Source: an uncultured Clostridia bacterium
GTDB taxonomy: Bacteria; Bacillota; Clostridia; Christensenellales; CAG-314
DNA length: 64,000 nt
Direction: 5' to 3'
Assembly: GCA_947629985.1 (NCBI GenBank)
Contig: CANRFV010000002.1
Location: 124,001-188,000 of the forward strand
Below the pieces are notes generated by a model. The model did not search any database and had not been told where the DNA came from. It saw only the letters and a program-made list of their open reading frames with translations. Shown here piece by piece: positions 52,417 to 61,119 of the stretch (its first letter is position 1; the number at the start of each line of letters is the position of its first letter). The translations under genes and the position numbers were made by a program.

Positions 52417-52963
52417 TTTTGTCTCCTTAGGTTAAGCGCCTACGCGCATATAGTAAATTTACGGCGTTATCTGTCAACAAAGCATAGTCAACCACGATAA
52501 CATACTATGGTATTGTAACAAATTAAATAAATTAAGTCAAGTGTTTATACAGACGGCAACGCGCCGCAATGCGCGCTTAGTTGTAATTAAAAGCAAATTT
52601 ATGCCGAAACGCCGCCGCTTACGTCGTTTTTTTACAATCAATTGCCGCGCGCCGATAACAATGTAAATTGCGTTTTTTGCAAAATTCACTCCGTATGCAA
52701 ATGCCGCCGAATTTACCGCAAATATTTTGTAAACGTAATTTCAACCGTAATATTGCTACCCCATTTACGCAAAACGCACGGTTTTTGCCGCTATGCCGGC
52801 GCGGCAGGGTCTCTTACCGCCTGCGATTGCGGAGACTGCCATAGTTGCCCTTTTGTAAAATAAAATTAGTCTTGCCGCTTTTGTAAACCTGTTAAAAATA
52901 GTTTTATTTGTAGATCTGCGGAATTTTTATCGAATCTGTTACCAATCGGTAAAAAGTTGGCTA

Positions 52964-52992
52964 TTGACAACGCATTTTTTTGCCGTTATAAT
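52964..52992 (+). promoter_or_regulatory. sigmaA promoter of deoD
   Basis: TTGACA-17 bp-TATAAT. Confidence 0.85.
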
Positions 52993-53050
52993 GATTATCG
53001 GTTAAAGTTGCCCGTTTACGCGGCAACAAATAATATAAAGGAGATTAGTT

Positions 53051-53755
53051 ATGCCGATTCCTACCCCTCACATTTCCGCAAAAGCGGGCGATTTTGCGCC
53101 TACGGTGCTTATGCCGGGCGATCCTTTACGTTCCAAATTTATTGCCGAACATTATTTGACCGACGCCGTGTTGGTAAACAACGTGCGCGGCGTGCAAGGC
53201 TATACGGGCTACTACAACGGTAAAAAAGTGTCCGTAATGGCAAGCGGTATGGGTATACCGTCGATAGGTATTTACAGTTACGAACTGTTTAACTTTTACG
53301 GTGTGGAAAATATTATCCGCATCGGCTCGGCGGGCGCCATTCATCCCGATCTCAAATTGCGCGACCTTGTATTCGGTCAGGGCGCATGCACAAACAGCAA
53401 TTATGCGCAACAATTTGGTATGCCGGGCACAATTGCGCCCATTGCAAGTTACGACCTGTTGGAAAAAGCCGTACAAACGGCAAAAAAACTCGGCTTTACT
53501 TACAAAGTGGGCAATATTCTTGCCAGCGATACCTTTTACGACGACGGCGCAGGCAGCGCTGTATGGGGCAAAATGGGCGTGCTTGCGGTAGAAATGGAAA
53601 GCGCGGCATTGTATCTGAACGCCGCTCGCGCAGGCAAAAAAGCGCTGTGCATTTGCACAATATCCGACCATTTGCTGACACACGAAGAACTTTCCAGCGA
53701 AGACAGACAAAATTCGTTCCGCGATATGATGCAACTTGCGTTGGAAATAGCATAA
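53051..53755 (+). CDS. deoD: Purine-nucleoside phosphorylase DeoD-type
   Basis: PTPHISAKAGDFAPTVLMPGDPLRSKFIAEHYL, VEMESAALYLNAAR. Confidence 0.95.
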   Translation: MPIPTPHISAKAGDFAPTVLMPGDPLRSKFIAEHYLTDAVLVNNVRGVQGYTGYYNGKKVSVMASGMGIPSIGIYSYELFNFYGVENIIRIGSAGAIHPDLKLRDLVFGQGACTNSNYAQQFGMPGTIAPIASYDLLEKAVQTAKKLGFTYKVGNILASDTFYDDGAGSAVWGKMGVLAVEMESAALYLNAARAGKKALCICTISDHLLTHEELSSEDRQNSFRDMMQLALEIA

Positions 53756-54200
53756 CCGCTCGCATATTCCCTGCAAAAAGGCTTCACTTCGTATGCCGCA
53801 GGAGAGTAGAGCGCGCTCGTGCAATTGCATTCAAAACGGCTTCGCTTCGTGTGCCGCACCTTATTAGGTGCGGCACACTTGTTGCAGATTGTTTTGAATT
53901 GCAACAGCACTCGCGCTATAAAAAATAATATTTTGCGCGGCATACTTGTTGCAGATTGTTTTGCAGGGAACACACTCACTCCACGGGATTACAAGGTTGA
54001 GTTTAGTTAGGACTGCTTGTTGCGTGTATGCGCCAATGGCAAATTATTTTGCAGGGGATACGCTTGTTCTTAGGGTTTATAAGGTTGTATCTTAATTAAA
54101 AACTTGTTTGCTGATAGTATGAATGCAACAGCGCTCGCGCTATAAAAAATAATATTTTGTGCGGCACACTCGTTGCAGATTATTTTGCAGTGAACACACT
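53756..54200 (+). repeat. Composite 3'-flanking interspersed repeat, copy 2
   Basis: Begins just after the deoD stop; shares the 54-bp module (54064-54117) with copies 1 and 3; perfect hairpin GTGCCGCACC-ttatta-GGTGCGGCAC. Confidence 0.85.
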
Positions 54201-54580
54201 CGCTCAGAGTGTTCGCTAACGCGAACAGTGATATTTACGCGCAAGCGCGTAAGTGAGATTCGCCTACGGCGAGTGTTATTTTTCCGCCGTTGGCGGAAAA
54301 GTGTTATTTTGCCTTGCGGCAAAGTTAAGGTTGACATTATTTGAAAATTATTATTGCCGAAAATTTGTTTTTTCGGCAATTATTTTTTTATTGCTTAAAA
54401 TAGTTTCAAATAAACAGCGCCACAACTATTCGCGACAGCGAATAATCTCACTGTTTGCGCAGCAAACAATATCACTATTCGCGTTAGCGAATAATCTCAC
54501 TTTTTCGCCGCAGGCGAAAAAATAACACTTTGCCGTTGGCAAGAATTGCCTTACAGCAAAATCTCGCTGCCGTCAGGCAA
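54200..54580 (+). repeat. Hairpin-array repeat (copy B), core 54323-54416
   Basis: At least 9 short hairpins with different stems, AGTGATATT/AGTGTTATT linkers left of core and AATATCACT/AATCTCACT linkers right of it. Confidence 0.85.
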
Positions 54581-54694
54581 ATATTCTTTTTTGAATATAA
54601 ATTATTTCAAAACTCCTTGAAATTTTTATTTGTATATTGTATAATTATTGTAATATGGGTAAATGTGGCGCGCTTACGGCGCCGATACACAATT

Positions 54695-54737
54695 TGTCCA
54701 CATGCCGCAAGGCGCAACTTCCGCAGTTTGTCCACAC
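54695..54737 (+). promoter_or_regulatory. Pair of DnaA-box-like 9-mers upstream of dnaN
   Basis: TTGTCCACA at 54695-54703 and 54729-54737. Confidence 0.55.
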
Positions 54738-54918
54738 AGGTTATTATAGGCATAACACAACATTTTGTGTAAATTTGCCCGTAATATGTCAATATATTGA
54801 TACTTCTGCGGCAAAACAGTAACTAATTCACATTTTCACACAGTCTAACACCAACACTACCTAAATAAAGTTTTTTTGGTTGTCTGTGTGCCGAACAACC
54901 CATCTAAGGAGAAAAGGT

Positions 54919-56025
54919 ATGAAAATTATCGTAAACAGTCTTGATTTGAACGATGCCGTAGCCAAAGTGTCCAAAGCGTTGTCTGTAAAGGACGTCGCGC
55001 CCGTTTTGGAATGTATCAAAGTGGTTGCCGAGGACGACAAACTTACTTTGTACGCAACAGACAAGGATCTCGCCATAGAAAAAACTATCGGCGCCAACGT
55101 AATTGTTGGCGGGGCGTTTTTGGTTCCGGGCAGAGTTTTCGGCGACTATATTCGCAACATTGCTGAAAACGGCTGCGATATTTCGTTGGAAATGGAAGAA
55201 AACAATCGCTTGGTGGTAAGTTCAGCCAACAGCGAATGTAATATCGGCACGTTGGACGTGGAAGATTACCCCGAAATCGAGTCGATCGGCGGCAGCAGTT
55301 ACTTTGCCGTGCAGGAAACCAACCTTAAAGAGTTGATCAACAACGTTATCTTTTCCGTTGCCACCGACGACAGCCGTCCGATGTTGAAGGGCGTATATTT
55401 TGAAGCAAAGGGGTACACTCTTTCGGCAGTGGCAACCGACGGTTACCGCTTTGCAATGAGCAAAAAGGTGCTGGAAGAACGCGTTGACGAACTTAGCGCA
55501 ACAATACCGTCGCGCAGCTTGTCGGAACTTGCAAGATTGCTTAACGACAGCGAAAACGTACTTAAAGTGTTTATCGAAAACAACTATATGTTGGTATGTA
55601 TGGAAAACACCAAGTTGTACACCCGTCTGCTTGCGGGGCAATACATCAAGTACGACAACATTGTTCCGAGAGAATTTTTGTCTACGTTGTTGGTAAACAA
55701 GGAAACTTTCGAACACGCGCTCAACACCGCGTCGATTATGTCTCGTAGCGAACGTAACAATTTGGTGGTAATGGATATCGAAGAATACAATATGAACATA
55801 TCGTCCACCAGCCAATACGGAACCGCCAAGGAAAGCATTACGATAGCGCTTACGGGTAAGGATCTGCGCTGCGCTTACAACGCCAAATATATCAACGACT
55901 GCCTTAAAGTAATTTCCGCCGAAACCATCAAGTTGGAATTTGCTCAACACAACAGTTGCGTAATTACAGTAAAAGACAGCGACGAAGTTTTGTATTTCAT
56001 TCTTCCGGTAAAGCAAATCGTTTAG
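54919..56025 (+). CDS. dnaN: DNA polymerase III beta sliding clamp
   Basis: MKIIVNSLDLNDAVAKVSKALSVKDVAPVLECIKV, DGYRFAMSKK, SRPMLKGVYFE. Confidence 0.96.
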   Translation: MKIIVNSLDLNDAVAKVSKALSVKDVAPVLECIKVVAEDDKLTLYATDKDLAIEKTIGANVIVGGAFLVPGRVFGDYIRNIAENGCDISLEMEENNRLVVSSANSECNIGTLDVEDYPEIESIGGSSYFAVQETNLKELINNVIFSVATDDSRPMLKGVYFEAKGYTLSAVATDGYRFAMSKKVLEERVDELSATIPSRSLSELARLLNDSENVLKVFIENNYMLVCMENTKLYTRLLAGQYIKYDNIVPREFLSTLLVNKETFEHALNTASIMSRSERNNLVVMDIEEYNMNISSTSQYGTAKESITIALTGKDLRCAYNAKYINDCLKVISAETIKLEFAQHNSCVITVKDSDEVLYFILPVKQIV

Positions 56026-56450
56026 TCGCTCGCGCGGTCGCGCTCAAAAAGGCTTCGCTTCGCGCACTGCGTGCGCTCGTTGCAGATTATTTTGCGGGGG
56101 ATACACTCGCTCTGCGGGATTACAAGGTTGGGTTTAATTGGGACTGCTTGTTGCCTTTATGCGCTCGTTGCAGATTATTTTGAGTCGCGACACACTCGCT
56201 CCGCGTGAGAACAAGGTCGGACTTTAATTAAATGTCGCTCGTGCGGTCGCGCTCAAAAAGGATATCTCTCGCGTGTTCCCTGCAAAACGGCTTCACTTCG
56301 CGTGCCGCACCTTGTTAGGTGCTGCACGCTTGTTGCGGATTATTTTGCGGGGGATACGCTTGTTCTTAGGGTTTATAAGGTAGTATTTTAATTAAAAACC
56401 TGTTTGTTGATAGATTATAGTTGCAACAGCACTCGCGCTATAGTGTTGCT
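56026..56450 (+). repeat. Composite 3'-flanking interspersed repeat, copy 3
   Basis: Begins right after the dnaN stop; 54-bp module 56360-56413 (4 differences from copy 2). Confidence 0.85.
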
Positions 56451-56974
56451 TGTAGGAATCCATGCAAGCAAGACTACCTTAGACTTTATTTAATTGATAT
56501 AAATTGCTTTGCGATTTAATATCCGATAACAAACAATTGTAATGCCATACCTAACAATGTACAACTTTTTTGTGTCAAATGAAGTCAAAACAAACAAATT
56601 GAACGATTGCGGTTTTTATAAAGTAAAATTATAATTACAGTGTGAAGTGCGGCGTAATTTGTAAGTATACCGCGTTGCAACGTTTGTTAAATAGCGATAT
56701 TTATGCGATTATACTTGAATAATTTTCAATATTTTGCTTATTTTATAATAAACACAAACAAATACAACTGAAAATTATAAAAATATTTATTTTTGTGCAT
56801 AAAATTTATAAAATTTTCTATTTTTTAGCATTTGTATATTATAAAAAGCAAATCGTCGCTCGGAACGTAAATATTTGTGATTGCAACATTAAAAAACAAA
56901 ATTGCACCCATGGTTACATATTATTCGGTTGTATTTTTTTTTGATTGCGCGATGATATGCAAGATTTTATAAAT

Positions 56975-57425
56975 TAAAATTATAATTTTGTAAAGTGCAA
57001 TATAATTTATAAATCTCAGTCTAAATTGCAAGACTCAATATAATTTGCAAAGCACAATATAATTTTGAAAAACACATTACAATTTTGTTAAGCGTAATAA
57101 AATTTGTAAATCTCAGTCTGATTTGTCGAACGCAATAAAATTTGTAAAGTGCAATATAATGCGAAAATCTCTGTTTAATTTGTAAAACTCAAAATAATTA
57201 TGCAAAATGCTATTTATTTTTGCAAAGCGCAATATAATTCGGTAAATAATAAATTTGCAAAGGCAATATAATTTTGTAAAACTCAGTATAAATTTGTAAA
57301 ATTCAAAATAATTTTCAAAATGCTATCTGATTTTGCAAAGCGCGATATAATTCGTTAAATAATAAATTTGCAAAACGCAAGTAATTTTGTGGAACGTAAT
57401 AGTTTTGTAAAACGCTTTGCAAACG
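56975..57425. repeat. AT-rich degenerate tandem repeat array, 19-20 bp unit
   Basis: Units approximating AATATAATTTGTAAAGCGC starting at 56999, 57018, 57037, 57056, 57076, 57096, 57115, 57134, 57153, 57172, 57191 and so on. Confidence 0.85.
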
Positions 57426-57741
57426 CGTAAGGCGAGAGTACATTCAAGTATTATCAAATTTTACTTTGCCGTAAATTGCCGTAAAATACGCGATCCCCGC
57501 CTTACGCGGGGATCTGTATCAATAACACCGTTGGCGCAATGCGCAAAATTGCATTGCACCGCGGGTATTATGGCAACGAAGTCTTGTTTAAGTCGGGTGG
57601 TAAGCAAGACCTGCGTTGGCGGTAATTAAGCCCTTTTGCCGTAAACGTCATTGGTATTACGCGCAGACAAAACGCTGTTTTGTTGCAATTGCGCGCAAAA
57701 ATATTTTCATCGGCGGCAAAAGGGACGATTGCGGCGCAAAT

Positions 57742-58359
57742 TTACGCCTGCGGTTGTGCGGGGCAGTATGTGCCCAGCGTTTCGAGATGCAGTTGTACGC
57801 AGCCTTTTTTCATTTTGCACAGCGGGCAAGTGTCCCACGGTTCGGTGCCTATCGCTTGATGTCCGCACGCCGAGCATGTCCACACAACGGGCGCGGGCTT
57901 TTTGAACAGCGTGCCTTCCTTCATTTGCGCGTACAGTTCGAGAAAAACTTTTTCGTGGAACGCTTCCACTTTGGCAGTAAGGTCAAACAGTTCGGCAATG
58001 TCGGTAAATCCTTCCTTGCGGGCAACTTTGGCATTGGCGATGTAAATGCGCGCTTCGCTGTGTTCGTCGTCGGCGGCAAAGCGCAGGTTGTTCAATATAT
58101 CCCACTTTTCGCGGAAGGGAAATCCGCCCGCAATATCGATGTTTTTTATCGGCTTGTCGGACGCCTTTTGCAAGTATGTGTAAAACATTCGCGAATGGTT
58201 AAATTCCTGATAAGCAATGGTGTCCACAATTTCCGCCATTGTTTTGTAGCCTTCGTTGCGCATGCCGTATTCCACAAATTCGTAGCGCGTGCGCGCCTGA
58301 GTTTCGCTTGCGTAGGCTTTGGCAAGGTTGATGTAAGTTTGACTTTCGATCAGTTGCAT
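57742..58359 (-). CDS. Rubrerythrin family protein
   Basis: YASETQARTRYEFVEYG, WTCSACGHQAIGTEPWDTCPLC rubredoxin-like Cys pairs. Confidence 0.93.
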   Translation of the reverse strand: MQLIESQTYINLAKAYASETQARTRYEFVEYGMRNEGYKTMAEIVDTIAYQEFNHSRMFYTYLQKASDKPIKNIDIAGGFPFREKWDILNNLRFAADDEHSEARIYIANAKVARKEGFTDIAELFDLTAKVEAFHEKVFLELYAQMKEGTLFKKPAPVVWTCSACGHQAIGTEPWDTCPLCKMKKGCVQLHLETLGTYCPAQPQA

Positions 58360-58581
58360 TGATAATAATCTCCTTTTGGCAAAAGTATTGCCGCATTTGC
58401 GCGGTATTAAACGTTGTTTTTGTTGGTTTTTTGTGTGTTTTTGCGGCGTTTTTGCCGCTTTTTGTTTGTCCCAAAATCGCATTGACGGCGTTTGCGCCGC
58501 TTACTTGCGGATTGCGCCGACTTATAGTGATATTTGTTTGCCCCGAATTTATTTTTTAGCGGTAACCCAAGGGTAAAAAAT

Positions 58582-58610
58582 TTGACAATTCGTTGTGGTT
58601 GTTATATTAT
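58582..58610 (+). promoter_or_regulatory. sigmaA-like promoter
   Basis: TTGACA-17 bp-TATTAT. Confidence 0.65.
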
Positions 58611-58677
58611 TGATTTAATCGATATTATTAAAATACACAACAAATAAAGGGCGGTTTTCCGCCGCGGCAGGAACACT

Positions 58678-59943
58678 ATGACAAAACAAAAATCCACATT
58701 TAAGCAACGCGCCAAGGATTTGTGGCATTATTTTACCACTTACGAAAAAATTTGGTTTTTCAGTATTTTGACGCTTGCAATAGTATTTGCATTTATTTTT
58801 CCCGAAACCGACGAGCCGACTTATACAGTAATGTTGAATAACTCCATGTACAACGGCGACGTTACGGGCAACTTCGACACGATCAGTTTTGAAGGCACAA
58901 CCGACAGTTACGTAATTTGTTCGGTAACTATAACTACCGCCGACGGCAAAAAGCACGATTACGAAATGAGAGAAATAAACAAATTCGGCGAGTGGATGGT
59001 AGAGCCGGGCGACGACGAAGAGTCCGTAAACAGCCGCACGCTAAAACTCGGCGAGTACGACAAAGAGACCGATTCGGTGCAGCCTTTCAACTTCGAGATA
59101 AACAAAGATACGGTTATTTCGTTGGAATGTTATTACAACGGCGACGCGGACGACCCCGAACCGTTGGTTGTATCGCTTGTAAACGCTGCGGGCGACAAAT
59201 TGTTGGACGGCGAGCGCCTTGTATTGAGCGAAAACGCGGACAACATCAAAGTAAATGGTTTTTTGGTAACGGCAGGCTGGATCACATTCCTGTACGTGAT
59301 GGACGTGATACTCAACATTGCATGCGAACTGCTCATTTCCAAGCAGAGCAAATGGAACTTTATCGTATCGCTGGGCGTGGAAATAGTGGAAATTATTACC
59401 TGCATTGTGTGCGTGTACCGTTTTGCCACAATGGCGGTTACGCTGTTTTTCTGGATACCGTGCGACATAATAAGTTTTGTAATGTGGCACCGCCATCCGG
59501 ACAAACAGCAGGAAGAACTTACCGTGGTAAAAAGACTTACCTGGTGGCAAGATATTATTTTGGTGGCGGCAATTGCGGTATGGACCGTGGGCGTGGGATA
59601 TTTGCTTACATTGATCGAAGTGGACGGCGGAATATTTGCCACAAACATCACGTTAGAACGCATAGTTTGCTATCTGGACGCGGCGGCTTCCGCAGTGGGC
59701 ATTGCCAACGGACTGCTTATTTTGTTCAGATACCGCGAGCAGTGGATCGCCTGGTACATTGTGGCAATTTTGGAAACGATAATCGACATATTGGCGCAAC
59801 AGTGGATATTGCTTATACTTAAAGTCGGCTATCTTACCAACACCACGTACGGCTATATCAAGTGGACCAAGTACATACGCGATCACAAAAATTCCGACGG
59901 CGGCACATCGCCCGCTTCTACGTCCACACAAAACGCCGCTTGA
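58678..59943 (+). CDS. PnuC-like membrane protein with an inserted extracytoplasmic domain
   Basis: N-term YFTTYEKIWFFSILTLAIVF and C-term GYLTNTTYGYIKWTKYIRDHK resemble PnuC family; approx. 150-aa polar insertion after TM1. Confidence 0.6.
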   Translation: MTKQKSTFKQRAKDLWHYFTTYEKIWFFSILTLAIVFAFIFPETDEPTYTVMLNNSMYNGDVTGNFDTISFEGTTDSYVICSVTITTADGKKHDYEMREINKFGEWMVEPGDDEESVNSRTLKLGEYDKETDSVQPFNFEINKDTVISLECYYNGDADDPEPLVVSLVNAAGDKLLDGERLVLSENADNIKVNGFLVTAGWITFLYVMDVILNIACELLISKQSKWNFIVSLGVEIVEIITCIVCVYRFATMAVTLFFWIPCDIISFVMWHRHPDKQQEELTVVKRLTWWQDIILVAAIAVWTVGVGYLLTLIEVDGGIFATNITLERIVCYLDAAASAVGIANGLLILFRYREQWIAWYIVAILETIIDILAQQWILLILKVGYLTNTTYGYIKWTKYIRDHKNSDGGTSPASTSTQNAA

Positions 59944-60288
59944 CGGTGCAAAACGGGTAATGGGGGCGGAAAAATAACGCAAAAGGCCGCATTTACGGCG
60001 TAAATTCCACACCATAACCGCAATATTTTGCCGCAGTTTATCGGTGTACTGCAAGCGTGCAAAGGGCGCGGCAAATAAAATATCGGCGGTTGCGCGGCGT
60101 TGTTGCGCGCACGGCAACGTACCGATCACTCGGCGTATTCGGCAGACGGCACGGGGCGCATTGTGTAGTTTTACGGTCGTATTCCGTTCCGCGCGCGGTA
60201 ATACGCGCTTACGCGTTGCAATAGGTTATAGTGTGCGCTTGCCGCGCATTATTTGTAATTAAAAAAATCGTAGCGGAGAAAAATTGTT

Positions 60289-61029
60289 ATGAAAGAATTG
60301 GAACAGGCAATATACAAGCGCAGATCTATGCGCAATTTTGACGAAAACAGACGTCTTACGGCTGCGGAGTTGCAGCAGGTAACGGACAAACTTCACTCTC
60401 TTACTCCGCTGTGTGCGGATATTGCGGTCGATTTCGAGATCGTTCCCTGCGCGCAAACCAACTGCAAGTTCAATGCGGAGTATTGCGTGCTGTGTTACAG
60501 CGAAAGCAAGCCGTTTTACCTTGAAAACATCGGTTATATGCTGGAACAGTGGGATCTGTATTGCGCGTTGCTTAATATAGGCGTGTGTTGGTACGGTATG
60601 GGCAAGGTAAAGCAGACCCAAAAGGACGGCAAAGTTTTTGTTATAATGCTGTGTTTCGGCAAAAGCAGCGTAAACGATTTTCGCCTTACCACCGAAGAAT
60701 TCAACCGCAAGTCCGCCAAAGAGATATGGAACAACTCCACGTTGCCGCAGGTAGCCGAAATATGCCGCCTTGCGCCCAGCGCGGTAAACAGTCAGCCTTG
60801 GCGAGTAGAGCAGTTGGGCGACACCGTAAAGGTATATCGCAAGTTAAGCGACAATTTGCTGTTGGCGCGGCATCTGTTTAAGTATTTTAACAAAATAGAT
60901 ATCGGCATATTTTTGACTTATTTGGAAATAGGTTTGGAAAGCGTAGGTTCGGGCTACTTCCGCACTTTGCACCCCGACGTTTCCGGCGCGAAAAACGTGC
61001 TTACCGCAACGTACACGCTTACCCGATAA
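60289..61029 (+). CDS. Nitroreductase family protein
   Basis: MKELEQAIYKRRSMRNF, APSAVNSQPWRVEQ, DIGIFLTYLEIGLES. Confidence 0.85.
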   Translation: MKELEQAIYKRRSMRNFDENRRLTAAELQQVTDKLHSLTPLCADIAVDFEIVPCAQTNCKFNAEYCVLCYSESKPFYLENIGYMLEQWDLYCALLNIGVCWYGMGKVKQTQKDGKVFVIMLCFGKSSVNDFRLTTEEFNRKSAKEIWNNSTLPQVAEICRLAPSAVNSQPWRVEQLGDTVKVYRKLSDNLLLARHLFKYFNKIDIGIFLTYLEIGLESVGSGYFRTLHPDVSGAKNVLTATYTLTR

Positions 61030-61084
61030 TTGCAAAAAGCGGCGGTTTAACGTCAAAAACAGGCGTTTAACCGTACGATTGCGG

Positions 61085-61113
61085 TTGCCAAACAGCCGCA
61101 AAACGTGTATAAT
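61085..61113 (+). promoter_or_regulatory. Putative dnaA promoter, -10 only 6 bp before the ATG
   Basis: TTGCCA-17 bp-TATAAT (61108-61113), ATG at 61120. Confidence 0.6.
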
Positions 61114-61119
61114 GTTTGT

